Assembly: GCA_025765595.1 (NCBI GenBank)
Contig: JAIVFH010000015.1
Coordinates: forward strand, 124,001-188,000
DNA length: 64,000 bases
Source of the DNA: Obelidium mucronatum
Taxonomy: Eukaryota > Chytridiomycota > Chytridiomycetes > Chytridiales > Chytriomycetaceae
Direction of reading: 5' to 3'
The notes under the pieces are model-generated. The model was not told the DNA's origin, made no database searches, and saw only the letters and a list, made by a program, of their open reading frames with translations. Positions 33,335-46,000 of this stretch are shown here, piece by piece (within the stretch, counting starts at the first letter, position 1; the number at the start of each line of letters is the position of its first letter). The position numbers and the translations under genes were made by a program.

Positions 33335-34634
33335 TTAATGGTCGTGGTTGTGCTCTCCCTTCAAACCAGACAAATCCTTCGTCACCTCGACTGGAGTTCC
33401 CAACAACACCAACTTGTTCACAACAGTCGTCTCACACGTCTCCAAGTTCTGTCCAATAAACAACGTAATACTCTGTACACTCTGGTACTTTACGAAACGC
33501 AGATTCACGGTTGCAGTCAAAATGTCACTTCCTTCTTGTTTAGTGTACAAGGGAGCCAAGTCAATGACTTCAATGGGTTCGATGGAATCGGCTTCGTCAA
33601 ATGAAAGAGTTGTGGGGCGATTAATAAATGTTTTGAGGGTACGTGGCGCCTTGTCTGGGATGTTTTTTGTATAGGTTAAAACTCATTGCAGGAGTGAAAA
33701 CACCACCACCTTTTGGTCCAGAAATAACCAAAGAATGAACCTTGACAACCTGGTTGAAAGGGACAACCAAAATCAATTGTTCATCAACATCACTCTCCAA
33801 AAACTGCTTCGAGTCTTTTCCAAAGATGCTCCCAACTGTGTGGTCATCCGACTGGTTCAAACATTCAACTTGACGCATATCAATAAACTCAGTGAGAGCA
33901 CCCTATTTGTTTTTGTGATTTATACTATCAACAATGTATCGATAAGGAGTGTTTCATCGCAAAATTCTTACATGTGGACCAGAAGATGGACCGCCACTTC
34001 CAGAGGCTCCATCTTGAGGACCTTGGTGTTGATCAACGAGCGCCTGTTGATGTTGATATTTGAATTGTGATTCCTCGACAAGTCAAAGGCGAAACATACC
34101 TGCAACTGTCTCGGGTCCGCACCTTTCATGGATCCCACCAATTCACCACCTTTATAAAAATGGAACGTAGGAACAGACGTGATATTATTTTTTCCAGCAG
34201 TCTCCTGAGTTTTTTGAACAAAGTCATGTCATGCGTCTGGGGTTAGCAAAAGAGCCGGATAAAACCGAAGAGTAGGGTGAAAGAAAAAAAAACCTTCAGC
34301 TGATCAATATCAATTGTGGTGAACGTAACGTGTCTGTACTTTGAGGCCAATTCAGCGTAGAATGGTTTGATGGCCTTGCACTAGATTCAACGTGTTTAGA
34401 GCACACTCGAAAACGTACAAACAGAGGATACTTACGGGGCCACACCAGGAGGCAGTGAAGTCAGCGACAATCTGTATAAGTTGTTTGTGTTGATAATTAG
34501 AAACTCTGGTCCAGTCGAAGAACCAAATCCAAAAACAGCTTCCAAGAAAAACAACGCACAAGCTTCGTGGGTTCCGCTGAAGCCAACGTCTCTGCGAATT
34601 GGGCGTCCGAAGCCATGTTTTTGACAAAGGCCAT
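33335..34634 (-). CDS. Thioredoxin-like protein with PITH domain (TXNL1 type)
   Basis: Seven exons giving about 295 aa, close to human TXNL1 (289). The N-terminal thioredoxin fold has VADFTASWCGPC (the WCGPC active site split by an intron between Pro and Cys), TIDIDQLKETAGKNN, VPTFHFYKGGELV and GADPRQL. A Gly/Ser linker leads to a PITH domain: FIDMRQVECLNQSD, VPFNQVVKVHSLVISGP, APRTLKTFINRP, LRFVKYQSVQSITLFI. TXNL1 is a redox protein that docks on the 26S proteasome. The 3' splice site of the fourth exon is the AG before GAGACTGCT; an earlier AG would introduce a stop. Start codon 34634 is only 28 bp from the divergent start of the GT71 gene. Confidence 0.88.
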
Positions 34635-34662
34635 CTTGGAGGATTTTTTAAGTTTCAAATAA

Positions 34663-36285
34663 ATGATTCGAGTCAAGAAAACCCAAGTCAGAAACGCGTT
34701 TATCGCATTTGGCATCCTTACAATTGTCCTCATTCGGGCGCTTATGTTTTCCGGTTTCGAATCTCGGAGAGCTTTGCATGGAACTGATGCTGTAAGCGGA
34801 GAGCACCTTGTTGATGTGGCCCAAGTGCACTTATTGGACTACTTGCACTCCGTGTCTGATTCGCGTTCCAAAGATGAATTTAAATTGAGGTATTGTCTTT
34901 CTTACTGCATAGGCTGCCGTATGCGTTGCAGCGTTTCGAATGCTGACTCTTTACATTGTAGTGATTTGAGGGCCAGCTGGAAACACGCTCATAGCTATGC
35001 CCAGTCTCTCGAGACTGTAGACTATAACCGGGCAGACTTCTCTGAGCTGTCTAGACGCGTTCGCGCCGTCTACATTGCATCTCTTCTCAAAGATGGGGCG
35101 GGATCTTTGTATTCTGAAGAAGAATCTGTCATCGCCTTTCATAACAGACTGGCTGGAATATTGGAAACGCAAGCATCATGCCTGTTTCCTTTCGTATCTC
35201 CGCACTTTAAATCTATTCCGAAGCTCCTTGAATCGTTTGCTTCACTACCAGAGTCCTCAATTGGAATCGCTTTCACGTGTGGCACTGGCCAATTCTACGT
35301 CACATATCATGCCATTCTATCCCTACGCAAGATATTTTCCTTGCACACGCCAATTGAAGTATTTTATGCTGGCGATTCCGATCTCCATCCGTCCATGGTC
35401 AAAGCTTTCAACCTCCTTGAAAATGTCAAAGCCATCAATCTTCTCACCTACTTCCCGACCGAAGCCACCGAATTTTCATCTTGGTCGCTTAAGCCTTTTG
35501 TTATTCTGGCTTCATCGTATCGAACCGTGCTCTTCATGGACTCGGATATCCTATTCTTCAACAACCCATTAAATGTACTGGAATCAAAGTTGTTCAAGAA
35601 AACCGGCCAGCTTTACTACCACGACCGCACAAACAATGAACAAAAATTTGTTCCTGGCACCGAATGGTTCCGATCCCTGCTTGTGGAACCCTCCAAGTCG
35701 GCAGCATCTCTTAGATACCTGACTGGTCGCACGTCCCACGAAATGGACAGCGGATTCATTGCCCTGGATAAATCTAGACCAGGCAACTTGTTTTCCCTCC
35801 TTCTCGCCTGTCGAATGAACTCCAAAATAGAACGCGAACAGACTCTGTACAAGTACACTTATGGAGACAAAGAGTCATTCTGGTTCGCAAATGAGCTTCT
35901 ACGCGTTCCGTTTTCTTTTAGTCCCCATTTTGGTAGTGTTTTGGGGACTTTGAACAAGGAAAGGAGCCAGAATGGGTTTCAGGTAGTTTGTGGGGTCTGG
36001 TTGCTACAGCTGGATGAATCAGGTGTTCCATTCTGGTGGAATGGTGGCGGTGTTTTGAGGGATCGAGGAGCGACTCCTCAAAAAGGATTTGAGTTTCTCG
36101 AATTTGAAAAGATGGCGTTTGATTTAGATATTCCTGGCAAAAGGATTGCCAACCAATGGTCACCAGGTCATTGTTTCAATCAAACAGAAGAATATGTGAG
36201 GGATTTGAGCAACGAAGAGAAGACTTTGCTTCAAAGATATAAGGAATTGTACGTAACATCGGTGAAGGAAGTTGTTTTGGAGTGA
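34663..36285 (+). CDS. GT71/MNN1-type glycosyltransferase, tandem copy 1
   Basis: Exons 34663-34889 and 34962-36285, 516 aa. A short basic N-terminus and one hydrophobic helix (FIAFGILTIVLIRALMF) suggest a type II Golgi membrane anchor. The catalytic domain has SIGIAFTCGTGQFYVTYHAI, PIEVFYAGDSDL, SWSLKPFVILASSYRTVLFMDSDILFF with a DxD metal/nucleotide-sugar motif, GQLYYHDR, HEMDSGFIALDK and YGDKESFWFANE, which fits the MNN1 alpha-1,3-mannosyltransferase family. These enzymes extend mannose chains on secreted glycoproteins. First of four head-to-tail copies. Exact donor and acceptor sugars cannot be read. Confidence 0.86.
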   Translation: MIRVKKTQVRNAFIAFGILTIVLIRALMFSGFESRRALHGTDAVSGEHLVDVAQVHLLDYLHSVSDSRSKDEFKLRYCLSYCIGCRMRCSVSNADSLHCSDLRASWKHAHSYAQSLETVDYNRADFSELSRRVRAVYIASLLKDGAGSLYSEEESVIAFHNRLAGILETQASCLFPFVSPHFKSIPKLLESFASLPESSIGIAFTCGTGQFYVTYHAILSLRKIFSLHTPIEVFYAGDSDLHPSMVKAFNLLENVKAINLLTYFPTEATEFSSWSLKPFVILASSYRTVLFMDSDILFFNNPLNVLESKLFKKTGQLYYHDRTNNEQKFVPGTEWFRSLLVEPSKSAASLRYLTGRTSHEMDSGFIALDKSRPGNLFSLLLACRMNSKIEREQTLYKYTYGDKESFWFANELLRVPFSFSPHFGSVLGTLNKERSQNGFQVVCGVWLLQLDESGVPFWWNGGGVLRDRGATPQKGFEFLEFEKMAFDLDIPGKRIANQWSPGHCFNQTEEYVRDLSNEEKTLLQRYKELYVTSVKEVVLE

Positions 36286-36379
36286 CAAGACTTTTATGTA
36301 ATAATAATAAAATTCCTCACCACGCGTCACCACGCGTCACCAGTTCCACCGACTTTTTTTTTATCTCTCACAGTCGACT

Positions 36380-38152
36380 ATGACGATACATCGAAGATTA
36401 TTTCGGGTCTTAATTACTGGAAAGAAAGCCAGTCTAGCTGGGATTCTTCTTCTTTTCCTCAGCACGTTAGCCTACAATGCGCAATATCTTCGGAGAGTCT
36501 TTCATTTAGACTTGGCATGTTCCGATGGATCGAATGATACAGTTTTAACGCGATCTTTTGAAGCCCATGTAATTCACAAGGTAGTGACAACATCTGGAGT
36601 TCAACCACACCGATGACACTCATGCCGTTACTATTTAACGCAGGAATATAAAGATCCACTGCATGATATCGATGTGGCGCAAGTTCGGATTTTGGATTGG
36701 TTGCAAACTGGACTTCAGTTGACAGAGAGGTTTGCCTTTACTTCAAAAAACCGAACAGCGCCACTTGAGTTTTAATCATTCATGCAATTCGATATTCACA
36801 TTTTAAGTGACCTTCAGTCAAACTTCTCCCTTGTCCATTCATATGCCACTTCTTTAAAGACCGTGGAATATAATCGTGCAAACTTCAGGCAACTAGCCAG
36901 ACGAGGAAGAGCTGCGTTTATATCGTTTTTACTGAAGGAGAATCTCACAGGATCCAACTTGCTTTCATTATTGGAAGATTCCGATGGCACTATACAACAA
37001 CAGCTCAACCAGATTCTCGAGCAACAAACTGAGTCCCTTTTCCCTTTCGTAACATCCACATTCAAATCTATTCCTGAGATGTACGCCTTATTTGCTTCTC
37101 AAGATCAAAACTCATTTGGGATCGCTATCACATGTGGCACAAATCAGTTCTACATTACGTATCACGTTATTCTATCGCTTCGCCAAATATTCGGAATTGA
37201 TGATCCCATTGAAGTATTCTATGCGGGAGACAATGACCTCCGACCCAAAATGGTTGAAGCATTCAACAATCTTACAAATGTAAAAACAGTAAATCTTCTT
37301 GACATCTTTCCACAAGAGGCATCAGAATTCTCATCTTGGTCACTAAAACCATTCGCCATACTAGCTGCTTCATTCAGAACAGTCATGTACATGGACACGG
37401 ATGTTCTCTTTTTCTCCAACCCCCTCCAAGTCCTGCAATCGGATTTATTCAAAAACACCGGACAGTTGTATTACCACGATCGATCAATGCTTGACGGAAG
37501 AATAGAAGACGGTCCAATATGGTTCAAGTCTCTCCTTACAACTCCTTCGCCATCAGCAGCATCCCTCCGATACTTGAATGGGCACACATCGCACGAAATG
37601 GACAGTGGGTTCATGGTCTTTGATAAAAGCTGGCCGGGCATCTTTTTTTCCCTTCTCCTTACCTGTCGAATGAACTCGAAAATCGAACGCGAAAAAACTC
37701 TCTATGAAAACACGTATGGAGATAAAGAATCCTTTTGGTTCGCAAATGAGTTCCTCAGGGTGCCCTTTTTATTCAACCCGTATTTCGGGGGCACTTTGGG
37801 GTATTTCAATGAAGAAGAGAGTCGAAAGGTTCCTGACCATTACGTTATTTGTGGGATTTGGTTGCTACAGTTGAATGAGTTTGGGGACCCATTCATGTGG
37901 AATGGCGGTGGGGTCTTGAAAGATCGAGAGGCGACGCCGTATATGGGGTTCGATTTTTTGGACCATGAGGGATTAGCGTTGAGTGTCGAAGGGTTTGAGG
38001 AGGATCGGAGGGGCGAATATCTTGAAGACTTTTGTTTTCGACAAAACAATACTCTAGTCTGGGAAGTATCAGAAGAGAATAGGGCCATCATCGACGAATA
38101 CAGAGTATTGTATTTAACTGATGTTTCAAAGTTGAGACTTGGGGTGAAATAA
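36380..38152 (+). CDS. GT71/MNN1-type glycosyltransferase, tandem copy 2
   Basis: Exons 36380-36580, 36644-36729, 36808-38152; 543 aa. It has one more intron than copy 1, in the stem region before EYKDPLHDIDVAQV. The catalytic domain repeats the family pattern: FGIAITCGTNQFYITYHVIL, PIEVFYAGDNDLRP, FRTVMYMDTDVLFF (DxD), GQLYYHDRS, HEMDSGFMVFDK, YGDKESFWFANEF. N-terminal helix AGILLLFLSTLAY is the likely membrane anchor. Closest in appearance to copy 3. Confidence 0.86.
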
Positions 38153-39014
38153 ATTCAGGAGGGAGCACACTATTGTTGAGACCACGGCAAATATAAATTG
38201 GTAAAAAGAATTGTTAAGTATGTACATCTTTAAATATTCCCTGTTATTCCTCTGATCTACCCCAAAAGTGGCAAAAAAAGTCACTGCCACTGTCCCCTGC
38301 CAGCGTCTTCGGCGCGATCTCTCAGTATGGAATCAATGGTCAAAAGGGTATATCTTTAGAGCAAATGCTAAAGCTGGACAGCCCCGACAGGGCAACGGTA
38401 TTCAGCCCTCTCATCTCAATTCAAGCCAATGCCCCTCCTCATCGAGAATGCTGCACTCAGGTCACCCGCATGTTTCAACTAAAATCGCGTTTCGCGCTGA
38501 TCTTGCAGCTTCCCTACACCACACCTAACTGCTTCCTTTCATGTTAAGCAGAACGCCGTAAAATCAATAAATCCCGGACGGTTATTGACCAGACAATTCA
38601 ATACGCCCTCTGTGATTCTGTGCAACTAAATGCTTCGCTCCTGACATGCCGCCAGTAGGAAACTTTTCCGTACTTTAGATACGCTATTCCGTCCAGTCTC
38701 CGTCCAGTCATGAACTGGTTTTTCTTTTTCTTCAGAAGTCACGTGATTTCAATCATCATCGGCGGGAATTAACCCGGGAAGGACCCATTATTCTTCAGAA
38801 TAAGTGTGTGATAACACCTCATAGATCCAATGCATTGCACGACTGTTTGCACTCCAAATTTTTTGAAGGGTGACTGAATAGCCGAACGATCTACAGTAAT
38901 CATACGGTTGGGGCGCGACCAAAAAAATCGACCAACAAAAAAAACAAACAAACACGCAGAACGCGTCATTCATAGAACTATCAAGATAACAGCGATATAG
39001 CCAATTCGGATATT
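38153..39014. other. Intergenic region between GT71 copies 2 and 3
   Basis: 862 bp with no coding sequence I can support; short open frames here have no recognisable pattern. It probably holds the 3' UTR of copy 2 and the promoter of copy 3. Confidence 0.5.
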
Positions 39015-40841
39015 ATGCTTCTGCCTCAAAAGATATTAAGACCCATCTTACGGCCAAATATCCGAAGCATTGCTGTGCTGGGTCTATTCCTCTTCATCGT
39101 GACAGGCGTCCGCTTTGTGACAATACCTCATGAATTTGTCAAAGTATCCGACTTCTCATCGACTGCTCCCCTGGATGCCAATCACAATTTGAAGACAAGT
39201 GATTATGCGACATTCAACTTGACGTCCAACTCTCAGTTGGATTTTCTTTCCCTTTATGACGCCACTTTGCATGAGCAAATCAAATTTGACGCGACAAATG
39301 ATGAATTCTTGAGAGATAGGCTGCGGAAAGTAGACGAAGCGCAAGTTATGGTTTTGGATTATCTAGAGGCTGTGAGTTCAGCAAGGCACACAGCGAAATC
39401 AACAAGGTTTGTCCCCGGCCACTCCGGCCAAACCATTTTTGAAGTGGACAAAAACTACTTTCTAAGCGCGGTGTATATTAAATTCTTTTGATCATGCATT
39501 AGATATCTCAAGTCAAACTTCTCCCTCGCCCATTCCTATGCTACATTATTGGACGATGCAGAATATGATCGGGCCGACTTTACAGAGTTGGTCAGACGAG
39601 GAAGAGCCGCATACATTGCTTTTTTGCTAAAGCAGAATTCCAAAGAATTGTACTCGTCTGTATCAAACGTTCGGTTTAAAACCTTCAAACATCAACTCAA
39701 CAAAATCCTTGCCCAACAAACCGCATCCCTCTTTCCATTCCTACCTCCCGCTTTTGAGTCTGTTCCGCAGATGCAAAACTTTTTTTCTTCCCAGGATCCT
39801 TCCTCATTTGGGATCGCCATCACTTGTGGCACACCTCAGTTCTACATCACTTATCATCTCATTCTATCTCTTCGCCAAGTGTTTGGAATAGATGCTCCAG
39901 TTGAAGTGTTTTATGCGGGAGACACGGACCTCCGTCCGGAAATGGTTGAAGCATTCAACAACCTTACAAATGTGAGGACCGTCGACCTACAACAAGTTGT
40001 TCCACAAAACCCAGCAGAATACTCGTCCTGGACGCATAAACCCTTTGCTATAATCGCTGCTTCCTTCAGAACAGTCATGTATATCGATGGGGATGTATTA
40101 TTCTTTACAAACCCACTGCACGTTCTCGAATCAGAGTTGTTCAAGAAGACGGGACAGCTGTATTACCATGATCGGTCGTTTTATGATGGCAGAATAATTG
40201 ACGGTCCAGAGTGGTTCAAGTCTCTCCTGACAAGTCCTTCTCCGTCGGCGTCGTCGCTGCGGTATTTGAATGGAGGCACGTCGCATGAAATGGATAGTGG
40301 GTTCATGCTTCTTGATAAAGGCCGTCCCGGGATCTTGTTCTCGCTTCTCCTTGCCTGTCGAATGAATATGAGAACTGAACGCGATAATACTCTCTATTTA
40401 AAGACTTATGGAGACAAGGAGTCCTTTTGGTTTGCGCATGAGTTTTTGCGAGTGCCGTTCTCGTTTAGCCCGTATTATGGGGGTACGTTTGGAAATATTA
40501 ATAATGATGAAGCTCGGCCGGATGAAGGGCGGTCTGCTGTTTGTGGGATTTGGTTGTTGCAGATGAATGAAACTGGTGCTCCATTCATGTGGAATGGAGG
40601 CGGTATCTTGACGGATCGAAGAGCAACGCCTAAATCAGGGTTTCAGTTTCTGGATTTTGAAAGCTTGGCGTTGGGGTCGAATGGGAAAGGGGATGTTCCG
40701 TCGGGGGAATATTTTGGGTGGTTTTGTTTTAGGCAAGATAGTTCGCTGATTTGGCGTTTGACGAAAGAGCAAAAGGACCTTTTGGAACGATATTTATTAA
40801 TTTATAGGAATGATGTTACGGCCTTGGGGTATTTGGAATAA
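39015..40841 (+). CDS. GT71/MNN1-type glycosyltransferase, tandem copy 3
   Basis: Exons 39015-39406 and 39503-40841, 576 aa. The longest stem of the four: after the anchor helix (IAVLGLFLFIVTGV) about 70 polar residues precede the conserved DEAQVMVLDYLEAV. The catalytic domain has FGIAITCGTPQFYITYHLIL, VEVFYAGDTDLRP, FRTVMYIDGDVLFF (DGD as the DxD motif), GQLYYHDRS, HEMDSGFMLLDKGRPG, YGDKESFWFAHEF. The single intron is at the position shared by all four copies, just before the SNFSLAHSYA-type block. Confidence 0.86.
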
Positions 40842-41297
40842 ATCTATAATATACTTAGGATATCAGTGCTGTTTGGGAATAATCACACAAAAGATAATAG
40901 ATGAAGTAAAACAGAATAGTGGTTGCTGACCGTAGTGAGGGAGATGACGATTCTTGTAATTTGTTGACCTTTTTTTTCTAATTTTAGAAACTTTTCCTTC
41001 CAGTTATCGGCAAGTGAATTACCCACTTTGATATCCTTTATCTCTCGGATTTGATTCAGTTGCATTTCGCAGCTCTTATGAATGAGGAGACATTGGGGGC
41101 TGTTGTGTTGGAAGAGGTTGGGATGTTGTGACAGGTTTCCATCGGACTAGTGCCAGTATCCACCTCGATATATTGATTTCTAACTGCTAGACCATTTCTT
41201 TCCGGACGAAATAGGTGTCCAAAAAGACAGTGTTGACAAAAGTGGACGACTGAATCAATTTAGCCCGAACGTCACCCACTCAAAAATCGCAATTAAT
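40842..41297. other. Intergenic region between GT71 copies 3 and 4
   Basis: 456 bp; nothing coding recognised. Confidence 0.5.
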
Positions 41298-42978
41298 ATG
41301 AAGCAACGGCGATTATTTTGGATCGCAATCAGTTTACTAGCCTTCTTTATCTGCTCGCTATCGTGGAGTGGGTTTGTGGGCGGCGGCAAGGCAAAGTCTC
41401 ACTCAAACAATCCAATCACTCGACTTTCTTCGAATGACAAGGTTATTGATTTGATGCAAGTCCAGTTTTTGGATTTCCTGAATGGAGAAGCGGATCTAAC
41501 GGATCGGTAATGAGGGGCTTTCTATAATACTTGTTCATCTCTCCTCCCGTGTATTCACCAAACCATCCAGAAACGCCACATTTGGTGGATCCATTTCAAA
41601 AAACTTCAATTACAAGGAAGCCTTTAAACATATTCATTCTTATTCAAAACGAATTCCTGCCATCAAATACGATATCGAGCATTTTCACCAAATGGCGTTG
41701 CGAGCCCGGGCCTTATTCATTTCATATCGAATTCTGCACGAAGCATCTCCCACTCTTCAGAGCGAATTGGCCGCTGTAGTCACCCCAGGCGGGACTGTGA
41801 AAGAATTCACGGCTTCACTCAATGACGCTGTCAATGACCTCACGCAAGTTCTTTATCCCTGGATCAATCCACCATACAGTTCTATCATCAACATGCAGCT
41901 CTCCTTTCTTCAAGGAGCTTCAGTGGGTATCGCATTCACATGCGGGACTCGTCAATTTTACATGACTCAACACGCCATCATTTCGCTCCGAGAAGTCTGG
42001 AACATCCACCTCCCCATCGAAGTGTTTTATGCGGGCTCCAGCGATCTGCATCCATTCATGGTCGACGCCCTCAACAAAATGAAGAACGTCAAGGCAATCA
42101 ACATTTTGGATATTTTCTCTGCTGAAACACACAAGTGGGGTGGTTGGTCGTTGAAACCATTTGCGATCCTCGCTGCCAGTTTCCGTACAGTCTTGTTTAT
42201 GGATGCGGATGTTTTGTTCCTCAAGGATCCACGGGAAGTGCTAAAGAGCAAATTGTTTAGGAAGAATGGGCACTTGTTTTACCGCGATCGGAAATTGCGG
42301 GAGGAAGGCTATGTGAAGGGGACAGTGTGGTTGAATGAATTGAACCCACACATGTCGAGGTATGGGCGAAGTTTGAGTTATACGAATCTGGATCCGTCCA
42401 TTTATTCGACAACGCATCAAATGGAGAGTGGGTTTATTCCTGTTGATAAGGGCAGAAGTGGGGTTCTCTTTTCTCTCTTGATGGCTTGTAGGATGAATGC
42501 TGCTAGTGAGAGGAATGCGGTTCTGTACAGGTATACTTATGGAGACAAGGAAGCATTTTGGTTCTCGGCTGAAATGATGCGAGTTCCGTATGCATTCAAT
42601 CCATCTCATGGTGGTGTGATTGGGGGGAAAGACGACGGTCGAAGCAAGAATGGCTGGAGTGTGGTTTGTGGAGTATGGCTCTTGCATATTGATGAAAAGG
42701 AAGAGCCGTTCTGGTGGAACGGTGGTGGAGTTTTGCGCTATCGCGATGCAAGCAAGGATTTTGAGTTTGTCGATTTTTCGCATTATGCGTCTCACAAATT
42801 CAAGGGCGATTTGAATGTAAATCAATGGATTGGTCCTGGTCACTGCTTGAATCAAAGCGACTCGCAAGTCCATGCCCTGTCGCCTGCTCTTGTAAAATTG
42901 ATGGACAAGTACAAGGATATCTTTAGAAATCAAATCAAGGAAATCGTTCTGCCTCCACCAGAAAAGAAGGCGGAGTAA
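41298..42978 (+). CDS. GT71/MNN1-type glycosyltransferase, tandem copy 4
   Basis: Exons 41298-41506 and 41571-42978, 538 aa. The most diverged of the four. Anchor helix near residues 8-24 (WIAISLLAFFICSLSW). The catalytic domain has SVGIAFTCGTRQFYMTQHAI, PIEVFYAGSSDLHP, FRTVLFMDADVLFL (DAD), GHLFYRDRK, HQMESGFIPVDKGRSG (Glu for the usual Asp), YGDKEAFWFSAE and PFWWNGGGVLRYRD. Near its end it shares the QW-GPGHCLNQS motif with copy 1. The stop is only 59 bp from the 3' end of the convergent aminopeptidase gene. Confidence 0.85.
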
Positions 42979-43037
42979 AGTATTGTCTCTTATTCGAATA
43001 AATTTATTTTCTCATCGATCATCGCTACACTACCACT

Positions 43038-46000
43038 TTACGCGTCCGTCTCTGGTTTGAACAAGCCGCTTTTCTCCTTTGCCTCCAGCAACTGAACCAC
43101 GGCCTCCATCTCCCTCAGCCGCTCTTCCAAGGCGTCGACCGTCTTCCGCAGCGCCGCAGCGGCGCCGCCGTCCGCGTTGTTTTCCCGCATTTCGTCGACT
43201 TGCGCCACCAGCGCGCGCGTCTCCTGCGCCGCAAAGGCCGTGCTCGCCACGCGCAGACAGACGCCCGCGTGCGGCGCGCCGTCGTTGCCCAGCTTCGCAA
43301 GCGCGTGGATTCCCGCCTTCTGCACGCGCGGCGCCGGGTCGGCGCGCACAAGCTCCGCCAGCTTTTCGGCGGTTTCACGACGGAGAATAGCATTATCTTG
43401 CCACGGGAGGCTGGCCGCGATGGCGTCGATCGTGTGGACGACGCACGACTCGGGGACCCGACGCGCTCCGCCAGACGTGTGGCTGAACACCATCCCAACC
43501 AGGGCGTCGAAGGCTTCTCGGCTGCGGTGGAGGCCGAGGCCCGTGATGATTCCCGCAAGAGTAAATCCGTGGAGATCGTTGTTTTCAGGGTCCGCGGCTG
43601 CCTGGATGAGAACGGCTGCATCGTCCGGATGTCTCTGGCGTCCAAGGTTCGTGTACGCGAAACGACGCGTGCGGCCAGAAAGCTCAGAAGCGGGGCGAGC
43701 AAGAATTCTCAGGAGTCCTTCACGAATGCGCGAATCTTTGAAGGAAGCGGCATTGACAAGCATGCGAAGTGCTTTTGGGTCCTTCTCAATAGCCAGTGCA
43801 TTGGCAAGAATATCAACTGCGCTTTGGAGCTTGCTTTTAGAAAGCGCATCGTACACTTGTTGACGAACGCCCCAGAATGGTTCTTCATGAACAGCGGCAG
43901 ATACTTTCTTCATGCAAGAAATGTCCGCATTTTTGATGAGCTGCCGGTAAGAACGAATCTATTGTCCGGTTTTAAGTCAAGACGAAAACATTATCAAATT
44001 CAAAGACTTACTCGGCTCATGATATCTCTGCCGCGCTTAGCGGTGCCCTCCAAAATTGCCTCACCAGGATTGAAGTCCAAGGTGTGCAATACTTTGCCTC
44101 GGGGATCTACTTCAACAATATCTGGCTTCGCATCCCCCATCAAAACAAACGCAATTACTTTGGCCCCACTAGCATCATTGAAAACCACTTCAGTCGAATG
44201 GACCTTTCCATCAACGTCAATAACATCCACTTCAAGGGTCACCTCGAACACGGCTGGAATCTCCAAATCCTTGTCCGCTTGAGTTTGCTCCAGTGCGATT
44301 TGAACAATCTTCTTGTCAGCGTCGTAAGAGTATTCCGCCTTGACTTTGGGAAATCCGCGACCATAAATCCACTGGTCAAAAAATTTGGTCAAGTTGAGTC
44401 CGGATTCACTTTCCAGAGCACGTTTGAAGTCTTCGGTCTCCACAAATCGGCCGTTGTATGTGTTGACATAATCTTTTTGAGGGGATGTCAGTAATTTAAT
44501 TGGTAATGGAATGATCAACTAAACTCTTTACAGCAGCCCAAAACGTGTCGTCCCCGAGGATATGACGAAGCATATGAAGTCTACATGCTCCTCCCGGATA
44601 AGTGTGCTCATCAAACATATCCCAAGAGTTATCATAAGTTCTGCACACAATCGGCCGCACATAGCTACTGGTTTCTGAAATGTAATCTTCCATATTTGAA
44701 AAGGCGTCAAAACGCGCCTCTTCGTATGAATCGTGGTCTTCGGTCCAACAATAATCCATGTAAGTTGCCCAAGCCTCCTTGAGCCAGGCGTGCTCTAAAG
44801 GATGTTAAAAACAAACATTTTAGAGAAAAAAAAGGTTAAGGAGCACCGTTTTTTATACCAAAGTGTCGATTTGTAAGCAAGTTGCCAAAATAAGTGTGGG
44901 CCATTTCATGGATGTTGATGCCATCAACAGACTTCCGCCAACCATCCTGTCCAAGACGCTATCAACAAAGTAAATAATACGTCCATAAAGAATAAAAAAA
45001 TCATTCACAAACAGACCTCATCAACCAAAAATACTGTGTTGAACGTAACCAAACTTATGTTTTCCATTGCACCACCTGCAATCTTTGGAGAAACAATCTA
45101 GAACGCCGTCTCAATAAAAACGCAGTATGTTTCAATCATCTCTCTCCACTTACTTGATAATACTTTTCCCACGGAAACTTCAACCCAACCTTCTTTTGCA
45201 TCCACCGAATCATTGTTCCAGTTTTACCAAACGTGTTCAAGAGATTCTCTTTCGTGACAAACTTGTTGTCTCTGGAGCACAAGTATTTAAGCGGCATTCC
45301 GTCCACGTCGCCATCGTCAACGGAAAGAAAGTCACCAACGGCCCAGCAAATCAAGTAAGACGGACACGTGTGGTTGAGGAGTTTGTACACGGACGTGGAG
45401 ATTGAAGGGTCTGTGGGAGAAACTGTGGTTGAAATGTGGGCGCCGTTTGCGACTGCCGTGTGATGCGTGCTATGGGTGATGGTGTATTCTGATTCTTGTT
45501 TGTTAGAAACGTGGCGGTGGAAAAAAAATTCACAAAACTGACCCAAAGTAGTTCTAACCAATGGATAATCAACACAAGGCAGCCAGTAGCGAGCCCGTTC
45601 GGTTTCGTGATCAGTAATGACGTGTAAAGCTCGGTCTGGAACCAAGCTGTCTGCCACGTGAAAATACAGTCCTGCAATAGGTCTATGAAAATTTATGAAC
45701 ACGTTAGATTCAGAGAATCAAAACACGAAATAAAATTAAATAAAGAAAAAAATAATCACATACCTTTCAATAGTGTAGTCAATGACAACAATCCCTCCAG
45801 AGTAGTTTGACACCCAGTGGAGCGAAAGAAGCTTTCCATCATAGTTCCATGAGTCAGCTCCGACAACTTTCTCAATATTCAGCGATACTGCATTAAGGAC
45901 CAGTTCCCTGGAAAAAGCCTCCATTAGTTCGTGACGACCATGACCCCGAGACAAATAAGATAAATCGATACCTGTTGACAGCAGATGAGGAAATGGAGGA

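Noticed and set aside
34170..34260. Premature stop in the thioredoxin gene
   Set aside because: An AG just after the apparent exon start gives a stop, but the next AG (before GAGACTGCT) restores the conserved frame, so it is a splice-site choice and not a pseudogene.
38268..38528. Small gene between GT71 copies 2 and 3
   Set aside because: Composition and lack of any motif look like chance; left as intergenic.
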